A stretch of 64,000 bases of DNA, taken from Thalassomonas viridans. Its GTDB lineage: Bacteria; Pseudomonadota; Gammaproteobacteria; Enterobacterales; Alteromonadaceae. Within the stretch, counting starts at the first letter, position 1. Every line of letters begins with the position of its first letter. Of this stretch, positions 9,756-20,029 are shown one piece after another. The stretch lies in assembly GCF_000948985.2 (NCBI RefSeq), contig NZ_CP059733.1, forward strand, positions 1,488,001 through 1,552,000, given 5' to 3'. Made by a program: the position numbers and the translations under genes. A model generated the notes under the pieces. It did no database searches. It was not told the origin of the DNA and saw only the letters and a list, made by a program, of their open reading frames with translations.

Positions 9756-10232
9756 TTAGTTTTTAATGATTTCCTGAACCGCCAGTTCCAGCTTGGGATT
9801 TGAAATATCCGAGCTGTTGCTCCGGTAGATGACTTCCCCCGAGCGTTTGATAAAAAAGGTGGTGGGTGTGCCCCTGACGCCATATAGGTTGGCGACCGCT
9901 TCGCCATTTACTGCGGTGATAAAATCATATCCCCGGGCATAAATTTCATCTTGTGGCTTCGCGCCTTCATCTTCATTAAAGCTTACGGCAAGAATTTCTA
10001 TTCCGGATGCCTGATACTTTTTTTGCAGCTCACTCAGTTTCGGCTGCAGCCGTTTACAGTAGGGGCACCAGGTTGCCCAAAAGTGCAGGATAACCGGCTT
10101 GTTCTTATATTGCGCCAGGGAAACCGGCTTGCCGTCCTGGGTGGTTAATTGCCAGGGCGGGGCGAGTTCGCCGGCCCGGGCAAAGCTTGCCAGGGAAAAG
10201 GTAAAAATAAATAACAATAGGGGTTTTAGCAT
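9756..10232 (-). CDS. TlpA-like thioredoxin-fold protein, exported
   Basis: This 158-residue protein has a signal peptide (MLKPLLLFIFTFSLASFARA) and a thioredoxin fold of the TlpA/ResA type, with WATWCPYCKRLQPKL near residues 52-66 giving a CPYC redox pair, and a cis-proline region VRGTPTTFFI. It should act as a periplasmic thiol reductant or oxidoreductase. I chose the ATG at 10230-10232 because it places the signal peptide at the N-terminus; an upstream in-frame ATG at 10310 would add 26 residues of polar sequence. It lies 101 bases downstream of the GMC oxidoreductase on the same strand, so the two may be cotranscribed. The partner protein is unknown. Confidence 0.87.
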   Translation of the reverse strand: MLKPLLLFIFTFSLASFARAGELAPPWQLTTQDGKPVSLAQYKNKPVILHFWATWCPYCKRLQPKLSELQKKYQASGIEILAVSFNEDEGAKPQDEIYARGYDFITAVNGEAVANLYGVRGTPTTFFIKRSGEVIYRSNSSDISNPKLELAVQEIIKN

Positions 10233-10333
10233 ATTAGGTTCGGACTCTGATTTTTGGTAACAACACTGACCCGGGGAAAAGGGGATAACTTTCAATGTTA
10301 TTTGCGGCAATGAAAAATCAGTCCAGGTCCGGG

Positions 10334-11938
10334 TCAGCTATTATGGCTTTGCAGTATCATATCCGCGGCTTTGGCCGCTATCATCATAGTCGGCGCATTG
10401 GTATTGCCGCTGATAATGGTGGGCATAATCGAGGCGTCAACCACCCTTAGTCCTTGCAGGCCATGCACTTTTAATGAAGCGTCCACCACGGCCAGCTTAT
10501 CCTGGCCCATTTTGCAGGTGCCTACTGGATGGTAAATGGTATTGGCCTTTTGCTGCAAAAAAGCCCTGATGTCGTCATCGCTCTGGCACTGGCTGCCGGG
10601 GATAAGCTCCTGGCCGTTATTGTCACTTAAAGGGGACTGGGCAAGGACTTCTCGGGCTATTTTTACCGCTGTGGTCATTTTCTCCATATCCTCCTTGTCA
10701 TCGAGCATGTTCAATTCGATTTTCGGGTGCAGGCAGGCTTTGTTGCCGTATAATCCCACCTTGCCGCGGCTTTTCGGCCTTAACAGGCACACATGCAGGG
10801 CTATGCCGTAGTTAAGGAGCATTTTGCGGTTACGGCCATGATCGTCCATGGCGCCGGGAATAAAGTGAAACTGCAGGTCGGGCCGGGAAATATTGGGGTG
10901 GGATTTGATAAAACCGCCGGACTCGCACACGGAAGAAGTCAGCAAGCCACGGCGTTCGCGGATAAATTTCCAGCTTTCCCTGATGGCCCACAAGATTGCC
11001 CTTGGCCTGAAAGAGAGCAGGTCATAACGTTTGTGGCGGTTGACCACCAGCACATCGACATGGTCCTGCAGGTTTTGCCCGACTCCTTCAAGGGCATGTT
11101 TGACCTCTATATTATGCTGCTTAAGTTCATTTTCCGGCCCTATGCCGGATAACATCAACAGCTGCGGGGAGTTAAAGGCTCCGGCGCTCAACAGCACTTC
11201 GTTTGCCGCTTTGATATGGTAGCGTTTGCCCTTGGATAAATAGCTGAGGCCGGTGACTTGCTTGCCCGACAGCTGCAGTTTTTCCACCCGGACCCCGGTT
11301 AAGACCCTGAGGTTCTTCCGGCCAAGATGCGGGGTCAGAAAGGCTTTGGCGGCGCTGCAGCGGTAGCCGTCTTTTTGTGTAACCTGATAATAGCCGATGC
11401 CTTCCTGGCCCGGGCCGTTAAAATCCGGGTTGAGGGGAAAGCCTGCCTGCTGTGCCGCCTGGATAAAATCCTCGTTAACCGGCAGCTTAGAGCGGGAATC
11501 GGCGACATTTAAAGGGCCGCCGGTGCCGTGATAATCATCTGGCCCGCGTTCCTGGTGCTGCATTGCCTTGAAATAGGGCAAGACCTCATCAAAGCTCCAA
11601 CCCGGGTTGCCCAGCTCGGCCCAGTGGTCGTAATCTTCCTTTTGCCCGCGGATATATAACATGGCGTTGATGGAACTGCTGCCGCCTAAGGTTTTGCCCC
11701 TGGGATTAAAGACGCGGCGGCGGTTCAGGCTCGCTTCCTGAACCGACTGGTATTGCCAGTTCAATGCCCGGTTGGTCATCAGGCCTATGACACCCAGCGG
11801 CAGCTGTATGCTCCAGTGGTTGTCTTTCGGGCCGCCTTCGAGCAGGCAAACCTTATACTTGCCGCAGGCGGATAAGCGTTCGGCCAAGACGCAGCCGGCA
11901 GAGCCTGCGCCAACTATGATAAAATCATATGTTTTCAC
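10334..11938 (-). CDS. GMC family FAD-dependent oxidoreductase (choline/alcohol dehydrogenase-like)
   Basis: The 534-residue flavoprotein belongs to the glucose-methanol-choline family. It shows the N-terminal dinucleotide motif GAGSAG at residues 10-15, the GMC signature GKTLGGSSSINAMLYIRG, and the C-terminal active-site blocks YHPVGTCKMG (His near residue 469) and ISGNTNAPTMMIAAKAA. Members oxidise choline, aliphatic or aromatic alcohols to aldehydes; this one has the length of choline dehydrogenase BetA or AlkJ, but there is no betB, betI or transporter nearby, so no substrate is assigned. The start is GTG at 11936-11938, preceded by CAGGGA about six bases upstream. It lies upstream of the TlpA-like gene. 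Confidence 0.9.
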   Translation of the reverse strand: MKTYDFIIVGAGSAGCVLAERLSACGKYKVCLLEGGPKDNHWSIQLPLGVIGLMTNRALNWQYQSVQEASLNRRRVFNPRGKTLGGSSSINAMLYIRGQKEDYDHWAELGNPGWSFDEVLPYFKAMQHQERGPDDYHGTGGPLNVADSRSKLPVNEDFIQAAQQAGFPLNPDFNGPGQEGIGYYQVTQKDGYRCSAAKAFLTPHLGRKNLRVLTGVRVEKLQLSGKQVTGLSYLSKGKRYHIKAANEVLLSAGAFNSPQLLMLSGIGPENELKQHNIEVKHALEGVGQNLQDHVDVLVVNRHKRYDLLSFRPRAILWAIRESWKFIRERRGLLTSSVCESGGFIKSHPNISRPDLQFHFIPGAMDDHGRNRKMLLNYGIALHVCLLRPKSRGKVGLYGNKACLHPKIELNMLDDKEDMEKMTTAVKIAREVLAQSPLSDNNGQELIPGSQCQSDDDIRAFLQQKANTIYHPVGTCKMGQDKLAVVDASLKVHGLQGLRVVDASIMPTIISGNTNAPTMMIAAKAADMILQSHNS

Positions 11939-12063
11939 GGTTAATCCCTGAACTGTGGAAGAGGGCAGCTAGTTACTTTATAAACAATGGGCGCTTAAAA
12001 TCAAAGGCTTGTTGCTTATACCGGTAAATATTTTTTATCCGCGGTGGCAGGCTAGGGTATGAA

Positions 12064-12098
12064 TAAAAACGGCCACCGCAAGGTTTTGCGGTGGCCGT
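12064..12098 (-). terminator. Rho-independent terminator of the M49-like peptidase gene
   Basis: Arms 12069-12080 (ACGGCCACCGCA) and 12087-12098 pair perfectly over 12 bp. Read on the minus strand the hairpin is followed by five T (12064-12068). It lies 25 bases after the peptidase stop codon. Confidence 0.9.
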
Positions 12099-12122
12099 CA
12101 ATTAACGGAGGGTCAGTTTGTC

Positions 12123-13778
12123 TTAAAGACCAAGTACCTGTTTTCCTTGATTGAATACGATATCAACAGGAATGTTGGCGGCTTCTAAACGGGCCAGATC
12201 GCCTGCCAATGTAGAATTGATGATGCCTTGCTCTTTCACTAAGGCATCTACGCCCTGGTAATCGCCGTCACCCTGTATGGTCAGGATCAGCTCAGACAAG
12301 GAATCTATGGCGGCGGTCATTTTCTCCATGTCCACCCGGTAAAGGCCCTGCTCGTTGCGGTCAAAAGCGCCCTGCTCTTTAAAGTAATTAAAGCGCACCA
12401 TGTTTGCTTTGCCGTGGGCGGAGCTGGCGCCAAACCTTACCGAGCGGAAGATGCCCGCCATAAAGGTGGTGTAGTAGTCCTGTAAGCTGCCTTCGGTGAT
12501 AGCGCCTTTCTCCAGCAGCTGTCTGACCATATACAGGCCGAGAATATCGGCTTTACCTTCTTCCAGCGCCGAGGCATGCTCTTTCAGGGCCTGGCGTACC
12601 GTGCCCTTGTCGTTGATGGTATTTTTAATGCCCAGGCCGTGGGCAACCTCGTGGAACATGGTATTGGCAAAGAAAGCGGTAAAGGTGACGTTATTGCGCT
12701 GCTCGGGCACTATCAGGGTCTGGGCAATCGGCGCCATAATGGCGTCAAATTTGGCACGCATGGCATTTTTTAACTGTAAGCGTCGAGTACCCTTTTCCAG
12801 CTGTACCTGCTCGTCATTGGGCAGGTTGATGGCGATGGTTTTGCCGCCGGCATTGGAGTGCCCGGCATAATAAATAACGTCATAGGCGTTCAGGTCGGCG
12901 TCTGAGCCAGGCATTTCCTGCTTGTATTTTTTCGATACCGGCAAGCCTTTTTGCAGTGCCGGCAGGTATGAGGCGAATTTTGCCAGCTTTTCGCTCCAGC
13001 TTTGATCTTTGATCAATACATAAGACTCAAATGCGGCGCGGTAGCCGTATAGCTGATCTTCATAGGTTTCGATTGGTCCGATAACGACATCGATAGGGTT
13101 GTTTTTCATATCCATCCAGGCAAAGTCCGACGCCTGGTAGTTGTCGGAGCGCAGCGCCTTGGCTCGCATGCGCAGATAATTGGCAAATTCTTTATCTTCG
13201 GCCAGGGTGGCGGCTTCTTCCAGAATAGCGCCGGCCCGGTTGAGTTCGTCGGCATAAGCTTCGGAATAGCTGATGGTCGTCAGCTGGCCCTGGTCATCAC
13301 GGCGAACCAGGGAATACAAGCCTTTTTCATCTTTTAAACCGGCCTTTTCCAGTTCGCTTTTGCTGACATCCTGGGGGTAAAACTGCGCGCCTAAGGCTTT
13401 TTCCGGCGTATTGGCGATAAAAGCTTTGTCGCCGTTGAGACGATCCCAGGGGCCATAGTTGATTTGGGCAAAGCGGCGGGCTTTTTCATCTTCAATACCG
13501 GCCAGGAAGGCTTCCTTGTCTTGTCCGTAGGCCTGTTGCCAGAACAGCTGGTCCATGATTTTAGAGGCATCGATCAGCAAAGACAGCATCTTCTTCTGGT
13601 TGGCGGATAAATGGCTGAGATCGGCTTCCAGGGTAACGGTTTTGTAGATATCCAGTTTATTTTGATATTCGGGTAATAAAGCAGCGCTTTTTTGTTGTTG
13701 TGGAGTGATATTGTCACTACAGGCGCTTAAAAGGCCTACTGCGGCAAACACCACGACCGCAACTTTTGAAAATTTCAT
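12123..13778 (-). CDS. M49-like (dipeptidyl-peptidase III-related) zinc peptidase, lipoprotein
   Basis: The product of 551 residues starts MKFSKVAVVVFAAVGLLSAC, a lipoprotein signal with the lipobox cysteine in LSAC. Near residue 375 it has MFHEVAHGLGIKN and near 406 EEGKADILGLYMV. The second motif matches the EExxAD zinc-ligand motif of dipeptidyl-peptidase III (family M49). The first is a plain HExxH, one residue shorter than the HExxGH usual in that family. The enzyme is therefore predicted to remove N-terminal dipeptides in the periplasm, with family membership inferred. I chose the ATG at 13776-13778 because AGGA sits eight bases before it; an ATG nine bases upstream overlaps that ribosome binding site. 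A strong terminator follows. Confidence 0.78.
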   Translation of the reverse strand: MKFSKVAVVVFAAVGLLSACSDNITPQQQKSAALLPEYQNKLDIYKTVTLEADLSHLSANQKKMLSLLIDASKIMDQLFWQQAYGQDKEAFLAGIEDEKARRFAQINYGPWDRLNGDKAFIANTPEKALGAQFYPQDVSKSELEKAGLKDEKGLYSLVRRDDQGQLTTISYSEAYADELNRAGAILEEAATLAEDKEFANYLRMRAKALRSDNYQASDFAWMDMKNNPIDVVIGPIETYEDQLYGYRAAFESYVLIKDQSWSEKLAKFASYLPALQKGLPVSKKYKQEMPGSDADLNAYDVIYYAGHSNAGGKTIAINLPNDEQVQLEKGTRRLQLKNAMRAKFDAIMAPIAQTLIVPEQRNNVTFTAFFANTMFHEVAHGLGIKNTINDKGTVRQALKEHASALEEGKADILGLYMVRQLLEKGAITEGSLQDYYTTFMAGIFRSVRFGASSAHGKANMVRFNYFKEQGAFDRNEQGLYRVDMEKMTAAIDSLSELILTIQGDGDYQGVDALVKEQGIINSTLAGDLARLEAANIPVDIVFNQGKQVLGL

Positions 13779-13871
13779 TTGAATCATCCTGTTAAAAATA
13801 CCCGGTAGAGACTAGAAAAAAACCGGGAGCAGTGCAAGCCTATCGTTGGCCAAAGCGGGATTTAGGGCATA

Positions 13872-13897
13872 AAAAAACCGGCATAAGCCGGTTTTTT
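13872..13897. terminator. Terminator of rpsT
   Basis: Eleven-bp stem AAAAAACCGGC / GCCGGTTTTTT with loop ATAA. The A and T tracts make it work on either strand; it follows rpsT by about 20 bases on the minus strand. Confidence 0.88.
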
Positions 13898-13916
13898 AAA
13901 TCGTTTCATAAAAACA

Positions 13917-14177
13917 TTAAAGCGCTTTGATAGCAGCGTTAAGACGACTCTTGCTACGTGCAGCTTTGTTTTTGTGAATAAGACCTTTGCTTGCGTAACG
14001 ATCAAGGATCGGAGTAGCAGCAGCAAATTCTTTTGTTGCCGTTTCTTTGTCACCGGCTTCGATTGCAGCGATTACTTTTTTAACTAAAGTGCGCATCATA
14101 GAGCGACGACTTGCATTGTGTTGACGGCGCTTTTCTGATTGTACCGCGCGTTTCTTAGCGGACTTTGAGTTAGCCAA
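13917..14177 (-). CDS. rpsT: 30S ribosomal protein S20
   Basis: The 86-residue basic protein [19 protein letters not shown]... is S20, which binds 16S rRNA early in assembly of the small subunit. Length and the C-terminal [10 protein letters not shown] are as in the family. The start codon is TTG (CAA on the plus strand at 14175-14177), preceded by AGGAG six bases upstream. E. coli rpsT is also known to start with UUG, which takes part in its autoregulation, so the weak start is probably conserved on purpose. It is monocistronic, divergent from murJ, and has its own terminator. Confidence 0.98.
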   Translation of the reverse strand: MANSKSAKKRAVQSEKRRQHNASRRSMMRTLVKKVIAAIEAGDKETATKEFAAATPILDRYASKGLIHKNKAARSKSRLNAAIKAL

Positions 14178-14503
14178 GGTGAACTCCTAAAAATATGAAT
14201 AAATATAGCCTAAATTTAAGGCGGAGAAATATGCCTTTTTTTTGGGGTTTTGTCAAACCTTTTCACGGATAAAATTACATAAACCATTTAGCCGCCACTT
14301 TCTGTTGACTCGGCCAAAGGGCGTAGCATAATGCTTGTTTTTCCAGCCGGTGCTTGACCGTTTCCATTTTAGCAGAGCTTAGGGGCCGATGTTAACCGGA
14401 CTTTTGGTTTTACGGGCAAATGGTTGGGGATTTTCATCATAAAACGGTAAATCGCGGCCGTTAAGTTAGCCATTAAGATAAAAAGAACAAGCAGGAAAAG
14501 TTT
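14178..14503. other. Intergenic region between rpsT and murJ
   Basis: About 325 bases hold the promoters of the divergent rpsT and murJ genes. I see no further gene, repeat or clear operator. Confidence 0.5.
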
Positions 14504-16081
14504 TTGAGTAAAAAATTAATCAAGTCCGGGCTGATTGTCAGTTTTATGACCCTGATTTCCCGGGTACTGGGTTTAGTACGGGATGTGGTTACGGCGAACA
14601 TTATGGGCACGGGGGCCAGTGCCGATGTTTTTTTCTTTGCCAATAAAATTCCCAATTTCCTGCGGCGTTTGTTTGCCGAAGGGGCTTTTGCCCAGGCATT
14701 TGTGCCCGTGCTGAGCGAATACCAGGCGAAAGACGAACAGGAGGGCACAGACAAAACCCGGCAACTTATCGCCCAGGTTTCCGGGACCTTGGGAGTCTTG
14801 GTGACTTTGGTGACCCTGATAGGAGTTATTGCTTCTCCCCTGGTGGTGATCCTCTTTATGCCCGGCTGGTTTAATGAATGGCTTAATGACGGGGTTGATG
14901 CCGGCAAATTTGATTTGGCCGCCACCTTGTTAAAGATCACCTTTCCCTACTTGTGGTTTGTCAGCCTGACGGCCCTGGCCGGCGCCGTGCTCAATACCCT
15001 GGGAAAATTTGCCGTATCCGCTTTTACTCCGGTATTGCTGAATGTCTGCATTATCGCCATGGCGATCTTTCTTAGCCCGCATGTGGAGAATCCGGCTTTT
15101 GCCCTGGCCTGGGGAGTTTTTGCCGGCGGCCTGGTGCAGTTTCTTTTTCAGTTGCCTTTCTTATACCGGGCCGGGGTTTTGGTTAAACCCCAATGGGCCT
15201 GGCATTCTGAAGGGGTCACTAAAATCAGGAAACTGATAGTACCGGCCCTGTTCGGGGTTTCGGTTACCCAGATCAACCTGCTGCTGGATACTGTGATTGC
15301 CAGCTTTCTGATCACCGGCTCGGTCAGCTGGTTATATTATGCCGACCGTCTGCTGGAGTTTCCGTTGGGGCTTTTTGGCATAGGTATTGCCACCGTGATT
15401 TTGCCAAGTTTGTCCGGCCTGCATGCGCGTAAGAATGGCCGGGAATTCAGCGATACCCTGGACTGGTCGATCAAGGTGGTAAGCCTGTTTGGCTGGCCGG
15501 CCCTGGCGGGCCTGATGGTGCTGGCACAGCCCATCATCATGATCCTTTTTATGCGCGGGGAATTTACCCAGAGCGACGTTGAGCAGGTCTCCTTCGCTTT
15601 GTTTGCCTATATGTCCGGCTTACTCAGCTTTATGTATATCAAGGTGCTGGCCCCGGGCTATTATGCCCGCCAGGACACGAAAACGCCGGTAAAAATAGCC
15701 ATCAGCGCCATGATAGCCAATATGGCCTTTAACCTTATGCTGGCGCCTTTTTTAGGTTATATCGGCCTGGCCCTGGCTACCACGCTGTCGGCTACCCTAA
15801 ATGCCTTTTTGCTTTACCAGGGGCTCAAGCGCCAGTCTGTGTATCGCTTATCCGCGAGATCCGGCTTTTTTATTCTGCGCCTGATGCTGGCGGCGGCGGT
15901 GATGGCCGGTGTGGTTTATCATTTATCCCCGGATTTTGATACCTGGCTGGCCATGGATTTTTACCAGCAGGTTATTAAACTGGTGTTTTGTATTCTTGCC
16001 GGCATCGCCAGTTATTTTGTCGCCATTATGCTTTTGGGCGTGCGTTTTCAGGATTTTAAGGTACACAGCCTGGCGAAATAA
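14504..16081 (+). CDS. murJ: Lipid II flippase MurJ (MviN)
   Basis: This 525-residue polytopic membrane protein (about 14 segments) is the MOP-superfamily flippase that moves lipid II across the inner membrane for peptidoglycan synthesis. The N-terminus MSKKLIKSGLIVSFMTLISR and the following VLGLVRDVV are the family hallmark, with basic residues at R-V-L-G and FFFANKIPNFLRRLFAEGAF. The start codon is TTG at 14504-14506 with AGGA seven bases upstream; the first in-frame ATG would delete the first membrane helix. It lies next to rpsT and ribF, the common gammaproteobacterial order. A hairpin at 16137-16165 separates it from ribF. Confidence 0.97.
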   Translation: MSKKLIKSGLIVSFMTLISRVLGLVRDVVTANIMGTGASADVFFFANKIPNFLRRLFAEGAFAQAFVPVLSEYQAKDEQEGTDKTRQLIAQVSGTLGVLVTLVTLIGVIASPLVVILFMPGWFNEWLNDGVDAGKFDLAATLLKITFPYLWFVSLTALAGAVLNTLGKFAVSAFTPVLLNVCIIAMAIFLSPHVENPAFALAWGVFAGGLVQFLFQLPFLYRAGVLVKPQWAWHSEGVTKIRKLIVPALFGVSVTQINLLLDTVIASFLITGSVSWLYYADRLLEFPLGLFGIGIATVILPSLSGLHARKNGREFSDTLDWSIKVVSLFGWPALAGLMVLAQPIIMILFMRGEFTQSDVEQVSFALFAYMSGLLSFMYIKVLAPGYYARQDTKTPVKIAISAMIANMAFNLMLAPFLGYIGLALATTLSATLNAFLLYQGLKRQSVYRLSARSGFFILRLMLAAAVMAGVVYHLSPDFDTWLAMDFYQQVIKLVFCILAGIASYFVAIMLLGVRFQDFKVHSLAK

Positions 16082-16136
16082 CCGCCTTGCCGGCAATAAA
16101 TGCATTAATATGGCTTTCATATGCTGATTCTTGTTG

Positions 16137-16165
16137 CCGACTAATATATAATTCGTCGGTTTTTT
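16137..16165 (+). terminator. Probable terminator after murJ
   Basis: CCGAC (16137-16141) pairs with GTCGG (16155-16159), with a weaker AAT/ATT inner pair, and is followed by six T. The stem is short, so termination may be partial. Confidence 0.55.
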
Positions 16166-16216
16166 ATTCTTCTTATACTTTCGGGTATATAACAGGGCTT
16201 AAGGTTTCACGGCTAA

Positions 16217-17188
16217 ATGCAGTTAGTTCGGGGGTTACACAATATTCAGCCAGAAGATCATGGCTGCGTATTGACCATAGGTAATTTTGATGGTGTCCAT
16301 CTGGGGCACCAGCGGGTGATCAGTGCACTGGTGGAAAAGGCCAGGGCGCTTAATTGTGCGTCGGCGGTGATGGTGTTTGAGCCCCAGCCGAGGGAGCTGT
16401 TTGCCCCGGAAACGGCGCCGGCCAGGCTCAGCCGCTTAATCGACAAATACCTGTTGTTGCAGCAACTGGGCGTACAGCGTTTGATTTGCGTGAACTTCAA
16501 CCGTAAATTTGCCAACCTGAGCGCGGAAGATTTTATTGAGCAGTTGCTGGTGAAGCGCCTGGGCATTAAACACCTGATAATCGGCGATGATTTTCATTTC
16601 GGCAAAAACCGGATCGGCAACTTTGACATGTTATGCCGCGCCGGCCGGGAATTTTCCTTTGATGTGTCGGATACCGCCAGCTATAAACTGGCCGATTGCC
16701 GTATCAGCAGCACCGAGATACGCAAGGCACTGGAGCGGGATGACTTAACCGAAGCCCGCCGTATGCTGGGACGCCCTTATTCCATATTTGGCCGCGTATT
16801 TCATGGCGACAAGCGCGGACGCCAGATAGGCTTTCCCACCGCGAACGTTTTGCTTAAACGCCGGGTTTCCCCTGTAAGCGGTGTTTATGTGGTGCAGGTA
16901 AAAACCACTTTTGGCGACTATTATGGTGTTGCCAATATCGGCTCAAGGCCGACGGTTTGTGGGATAAGACAGCAACTGGAAGTGCATATTTTTGATTTTA
17001 ATGCTGATTTGTACGGACAAAGCATAGAAGTGGTGATGTTGCATAAACTGAGGAATGAAATGAAATTTGCTTCCGTCAGTGAATTAACCACGCAAATCAG
17101 TAAAGACAGTGCGCAAGCACGCGATTATTTAAACAATTTAGATACTGAATCGGTTAACGAATACGTTAACACCCATGATAACGGATAA
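16217..17188 (+). CDS. ribF: Bifunctional riboflavin kinase / FAD synthetase
   Basis: The 323-residue enzyme makes FMN from riboflavin and ATP, then FAD from FMN. The N-terminal nucleotidyltransferase domain shows TIGNFDGVHLGHQRVI at about residues 20-35 and a SSTEIRKAL motif near 172. The C-terminal flavokinase domain shows GRVFHGDKRGRQIGFPTANV near 195-214. Length is typical. It is the first gene of ribF-ileS-lspA-fkpB-ispH, with ileS only eight bases downstream. No FMN riboswitch is apparent ahead of it. Confidence 0.97.
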   Translation: MQLVRGLHNIQPEDHGCVLTIGNFDGVHLGHQRVISALVEKARALNCASAVMVFEPQPRELFAPETAPARLSRLIDKYLLLQQLGVQRLICVNFNRKFANLSAEDFIEQLLVKRLGIKHLIIGDDFHFGKNRIGNFDMLCRAGREFSFDVSDTASYKLADCRISSTEIRKALERDDLTEARRMLGRPYSIFGRVFHGDKRGRQIGFPTANVLLKRRVSPVSGVYVVQVKTTFGDYYGVANIGSRPTVCGIRQQLEVHIFDFNADLYGQSIEVVMLHKLRNEMKFASVSELTTQISKDSAQARDYLNNLDTESVNEYVNTHDNG

Positions 17189-17196
17189 TGATTTAA

Positions 17197-20022
17197 ATGA
17201 GTGATTATAAACATACCCTGAATCTGCCAGACACTCCTTTCCCGATGAAGGGCAATATGGCAAACCGCGAACCCCAAATGCTTAAGGACTGGGCGGAAAA
17301 AGACTTGTACGGCAAGATCCGCGCCGCTAAAAAGGGAAAGAAATCATTCATTTTGCATGATGGTCCTCCATATGCAAATGGTGACATCCATCTGGGGCAT
17401 TCAGTAAACAAGATTCTTAAAGATATTATCGTCAAATCCAAGACGCTTTCCGACTTCAATGCCCCTTATGTGCCGGGCTGGGATTGTCACGGTTTGCCGA
17501 TTGAATTAATGGTGGAAAAGAAGGTCGGCAAACCCGGCCATAAAGTGACGCCGGCCCAGTTCAGGGAAAAATGCCGCGAATACGCCATCAAGCAGGTTAA
17601 CGGCCAGCGGGAAGACTTTAAGCGCCTGGGGGTTTTTGGCGACTGGGAAAACCCTTACCTGACCATGGACTTTAAAACCGAAGCCAACATTATCCGGGCT
17701 TTGGGCAAGATTGCCGAAAATGGCCACCTGCAGCAGGGTTTTAAACCTGTGCACTGGTGTACCGACTGTGGCTCTGCGCTGGCGGAAGCGGAAGTGGAAT
17801 ATAAGGATAAGCAATCACCGGCCATAGACGTTAAGTTTACTGTAATAGATGAAAGTGTTGCCGACAAATTCTCCCACCCGGAAGGCCATGCCGGCGAAGG
17901 GGAAATAGGTATAGTGATCTGGACCACCACCCCCTGGACCCTGCCCGCCAACCGTGCGGTTTCGGTGCATCCTGCGGTGGAGTATACCCTGGTGCAGTGT
18001 GAAACCGAACAGGGCAAACAGCGCCTGATCCTGGCATCGGATCTGGTACAGTCCTGTATGGACAGGTTCGGCATTGAAAAATACCATGCCTTAGGTTTTT
18101 GCCTGGGTAAAGAGCTGGATCGCGCCCAGCTTAAGCATCCGTTTTATGACTTTAATGTTCCTGTTATCTGCGGTGAGCATGTGACAACCGACTCAGGTAC
18201 CGGCTGTGTGCATACCGCGCCGGGCCATGGTGTCGACGATTTTGTCGTCGGCAAGGAATACGAGCTGGAAGTGGCCAACCCTGTGGGGGCCAACGGTGTT
18301 TACCTTGAAGACACGCCGCTATTTGCCGGACAGCATGTCTTTAAAGCCAATGACAGCGTCATTGAAGCATTAAAAGAGCATAATGCCCTGTTGCATCACC
18401 ATGCCTATGAGCACTCTTATCCCCATTGCTGGCGCCATAAAACGCCGATTATTTTCCGTGCCACGCCGCAGTGGTTTATCAGCATGGACAATAAAGCCTT
18501 GCGTCAGGCATCCCTGGATGAAATCAAAAATACCCAGTGGATCCCTGACTGGGGCCAGAGCCGTATCGAGTCTATGGTTGAGGGCCGTCCTGATTGGTGT
18601 ATCTCGCGCCAGCGTACCTGGGGGGTGCCGATTGCCCTGTTTATCCATAAGGACACAGGCGCGCTGCACCCGCGCAGCATAGAGCTGATTGAAACCGTGG
18701 CCCAAAAGGTGGAACAGTCGGGCATACAGGCCTGGTTCGATTTGGAAGCCAGCGAACTTATCGGCGACGATGCCGGTGAATACATTAAAGTGCCGGATAC
18801 CTTGGACGTCTGGTTTGATTCCGGTACCACCCATTATTCTGTGGTGGATGCCCGTGAAGAATTTGACGGTTCGGCGGACTTATACCTGGAAGGTTCAGAT
18901 CAGCACAGGGGCTGGTTTATGTCTTCTATGATGTCATCCGTGGCCATGAACGGCAAAGCGCCTTACAAGCAGGTACTGACGCACGGTTTTACCGTAGACG
19001 TTAACGGCCATAAGATGTCAAAATCTTTAGGTAATGTCATCACCCCGGCGCAAATCACCAATAAGCTCGGTGCGGATATCCTGCGCTTATGGGTGGCCTC
19101 GGTGAACTACACCCAGGAAATCACCGTCTCTGACGAGATTTTTAAACGCCAGGCAGACGCCTATCGCCGTATCCGCAATACTTCGCGTTTCCTGCTGGCC
19201 AATATCAACGGTTTCGATCCCAAACAGCATTCGGTTGCCTTTGAAGATATGGTGGCGCTGGATCGTTGGGCGGTGGATAAAGCGGCCCAGCTGCAGGATG
19301 AAATCGTAGCGGCCTACGAAGAATATGAGTTCCATCAGGTGGTGCATAAGCTGATGAACTTCTGTACCACTGAACTTGGCGGTTTCTATCTGGATATCAT
19401 CAAAGATCGCCAGTATACCGCCAAAGACAACAGTGTGGCCCGCCGTTCCTGTCAGACTGCCATGTATTTGATCGCCGAAGCCATGACCCGCTGGATGGCG
19501 CCTGTGCTGTCCTTTACCGCACAGGAAATCTGGCAGGCGCTGCCGGGGGAACGCGACGAATTTGTTTTCACCGATGTCTGGTTTGACGGTCTGGCGAAAT
19601 TGCCTCAGGACAGTAAGTTAAACGGTGACTACTGGAATGAGATTTTACTGGTGCGCAGTGAAGTTAATAAGGCGCTTGAACTGGCCCGTAAAGATAAGAT
19701 TGTCGGCAAGGCATTGGAAGCTGAAGTTAAGCTTTATGCCACTGAAGACTTGGCAGGTAAGATAGAATTACTGAATGAAGAATTACGCTTTGTGCTTATT
19801 ACTTCAAAAGCCAGCGTGGAGCAGGTGCAGAGTGCGCCGGAAAGCGCCGTCGCCACTGAAATTGAGGGATTATGGCTGAACGTTAGTCCGTCAAACGGCA
19901 GTAAGTGTGAGCGTTGCTGGCATTATACTGATGATGTTGGCAGCAATGAGCAGTATAATGATCTCTGTGGCCGCTGTATCACCAACGTTGAAGGCGATGG
20001 TGAAGTGCGGGAATTTGCCTAG
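17197..20022 (+). CDS. ileS: Isoleucyl-tRNA synthetase
   Basis: The 941-residue class I aminoacyl-tRNA synthetase charges tRNA-Ile in the cytoplasm. The HIGH-type motif is HLGH near residue 64 ([16 protein letters not shown]), the KMSKS loop [10 protein letters not shown] lies near 606, and [14 protein letters not shown] in the editing domain is present. The C-terminal zinc finger is intact: CERCWHY and CGRC near 904-932, so this is the bacterial zinc-containing type. Eight bases separate it from ribF and seven from lspA. Confidence 0.99.
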   Translation: MSDYKHTLNLPDTPFPMKGNMANREPQMLKDWAEKDLYGKIRAAKKGKKSFILHDGPPYANGDIHLGHSVNKILKDIIVKSKTLSDFNAPYVPGWDCHGLPIELMVEKKVGKPGHKVTPAQFREKCREYAIKQVNGQREDFKRLGVFGDWENPYLTMDFKTEANIIRALGKIAENGHLQQGFKPVHWCTDCGSALAEAEVEYKDKQSPAIDVKFTVIDESVADKFSHPEGHAGEGEIGIVIWTTTPWTLPANRAVSVHPAVEYTLVQCETEQGKQRLILASDLVQSCMDRFGIEKYHALGFCLGKELDRAQLKHPFYDFNVPVICGEHVTTDSGTGCVHTAPGHGVDDFVVGKEYELEVANPVGANGVYLEDTPLFAGQHVFKANDSVIEALKEHNALLHHHAYEHSYPHCWRHKTPIIFRATPQWFISMDNKALRQASLDEIKNTQWIPDWGQSRIESMVEGRPDWCISRQRTWGVPIALFIHKDTGALHPRSIELIETVAQKVEQSGIQAWFDLEASELIGDDAGEYIKVPDTLDVWFDSGTTHYSVVDAREEFDGSADLYLEGSDQHRGWFMSSMMSSVAMNGKAPYKQVLTHGFTVDVNGHKMSKSLGNVITPAQITNKLGADILRLWVASVNYTQEITVSDEIFKRQADAYRRIRNTSRFLLANINGFDPKQHSVAFEDMVALDRWAVDKAAQLQDEIVAAYEEYEFHQVVHKLMNFCTTELGGFYLDIIKDRQYTAKDNSVARRSCQTAMYLIAEAMTRWMAPVLSFTAQEIWQALPGERDEFVFTDVWFDGLAKLPQDSKLNGDYWNEILLVRSEVNKALELARKDKIVGKALEAEVKLYATEDLAGKIELLNEELRFVLITSKASVEQVQSAPESAVATEIEGLWLNVSPSNGSKCERCWHYTDDVGSNEQYNDLCGRCITNVEGDGEVREFA

Positions 20023-20029
20023 GCAGTAA

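Noticed and set aside
10266..10337. Inverted repeat CTGACCCGG/CCGGGTCAG around the GMC stop codon
   Set aside because: The loop is more than 50 bases and no T-run follows; pairing may be chance.
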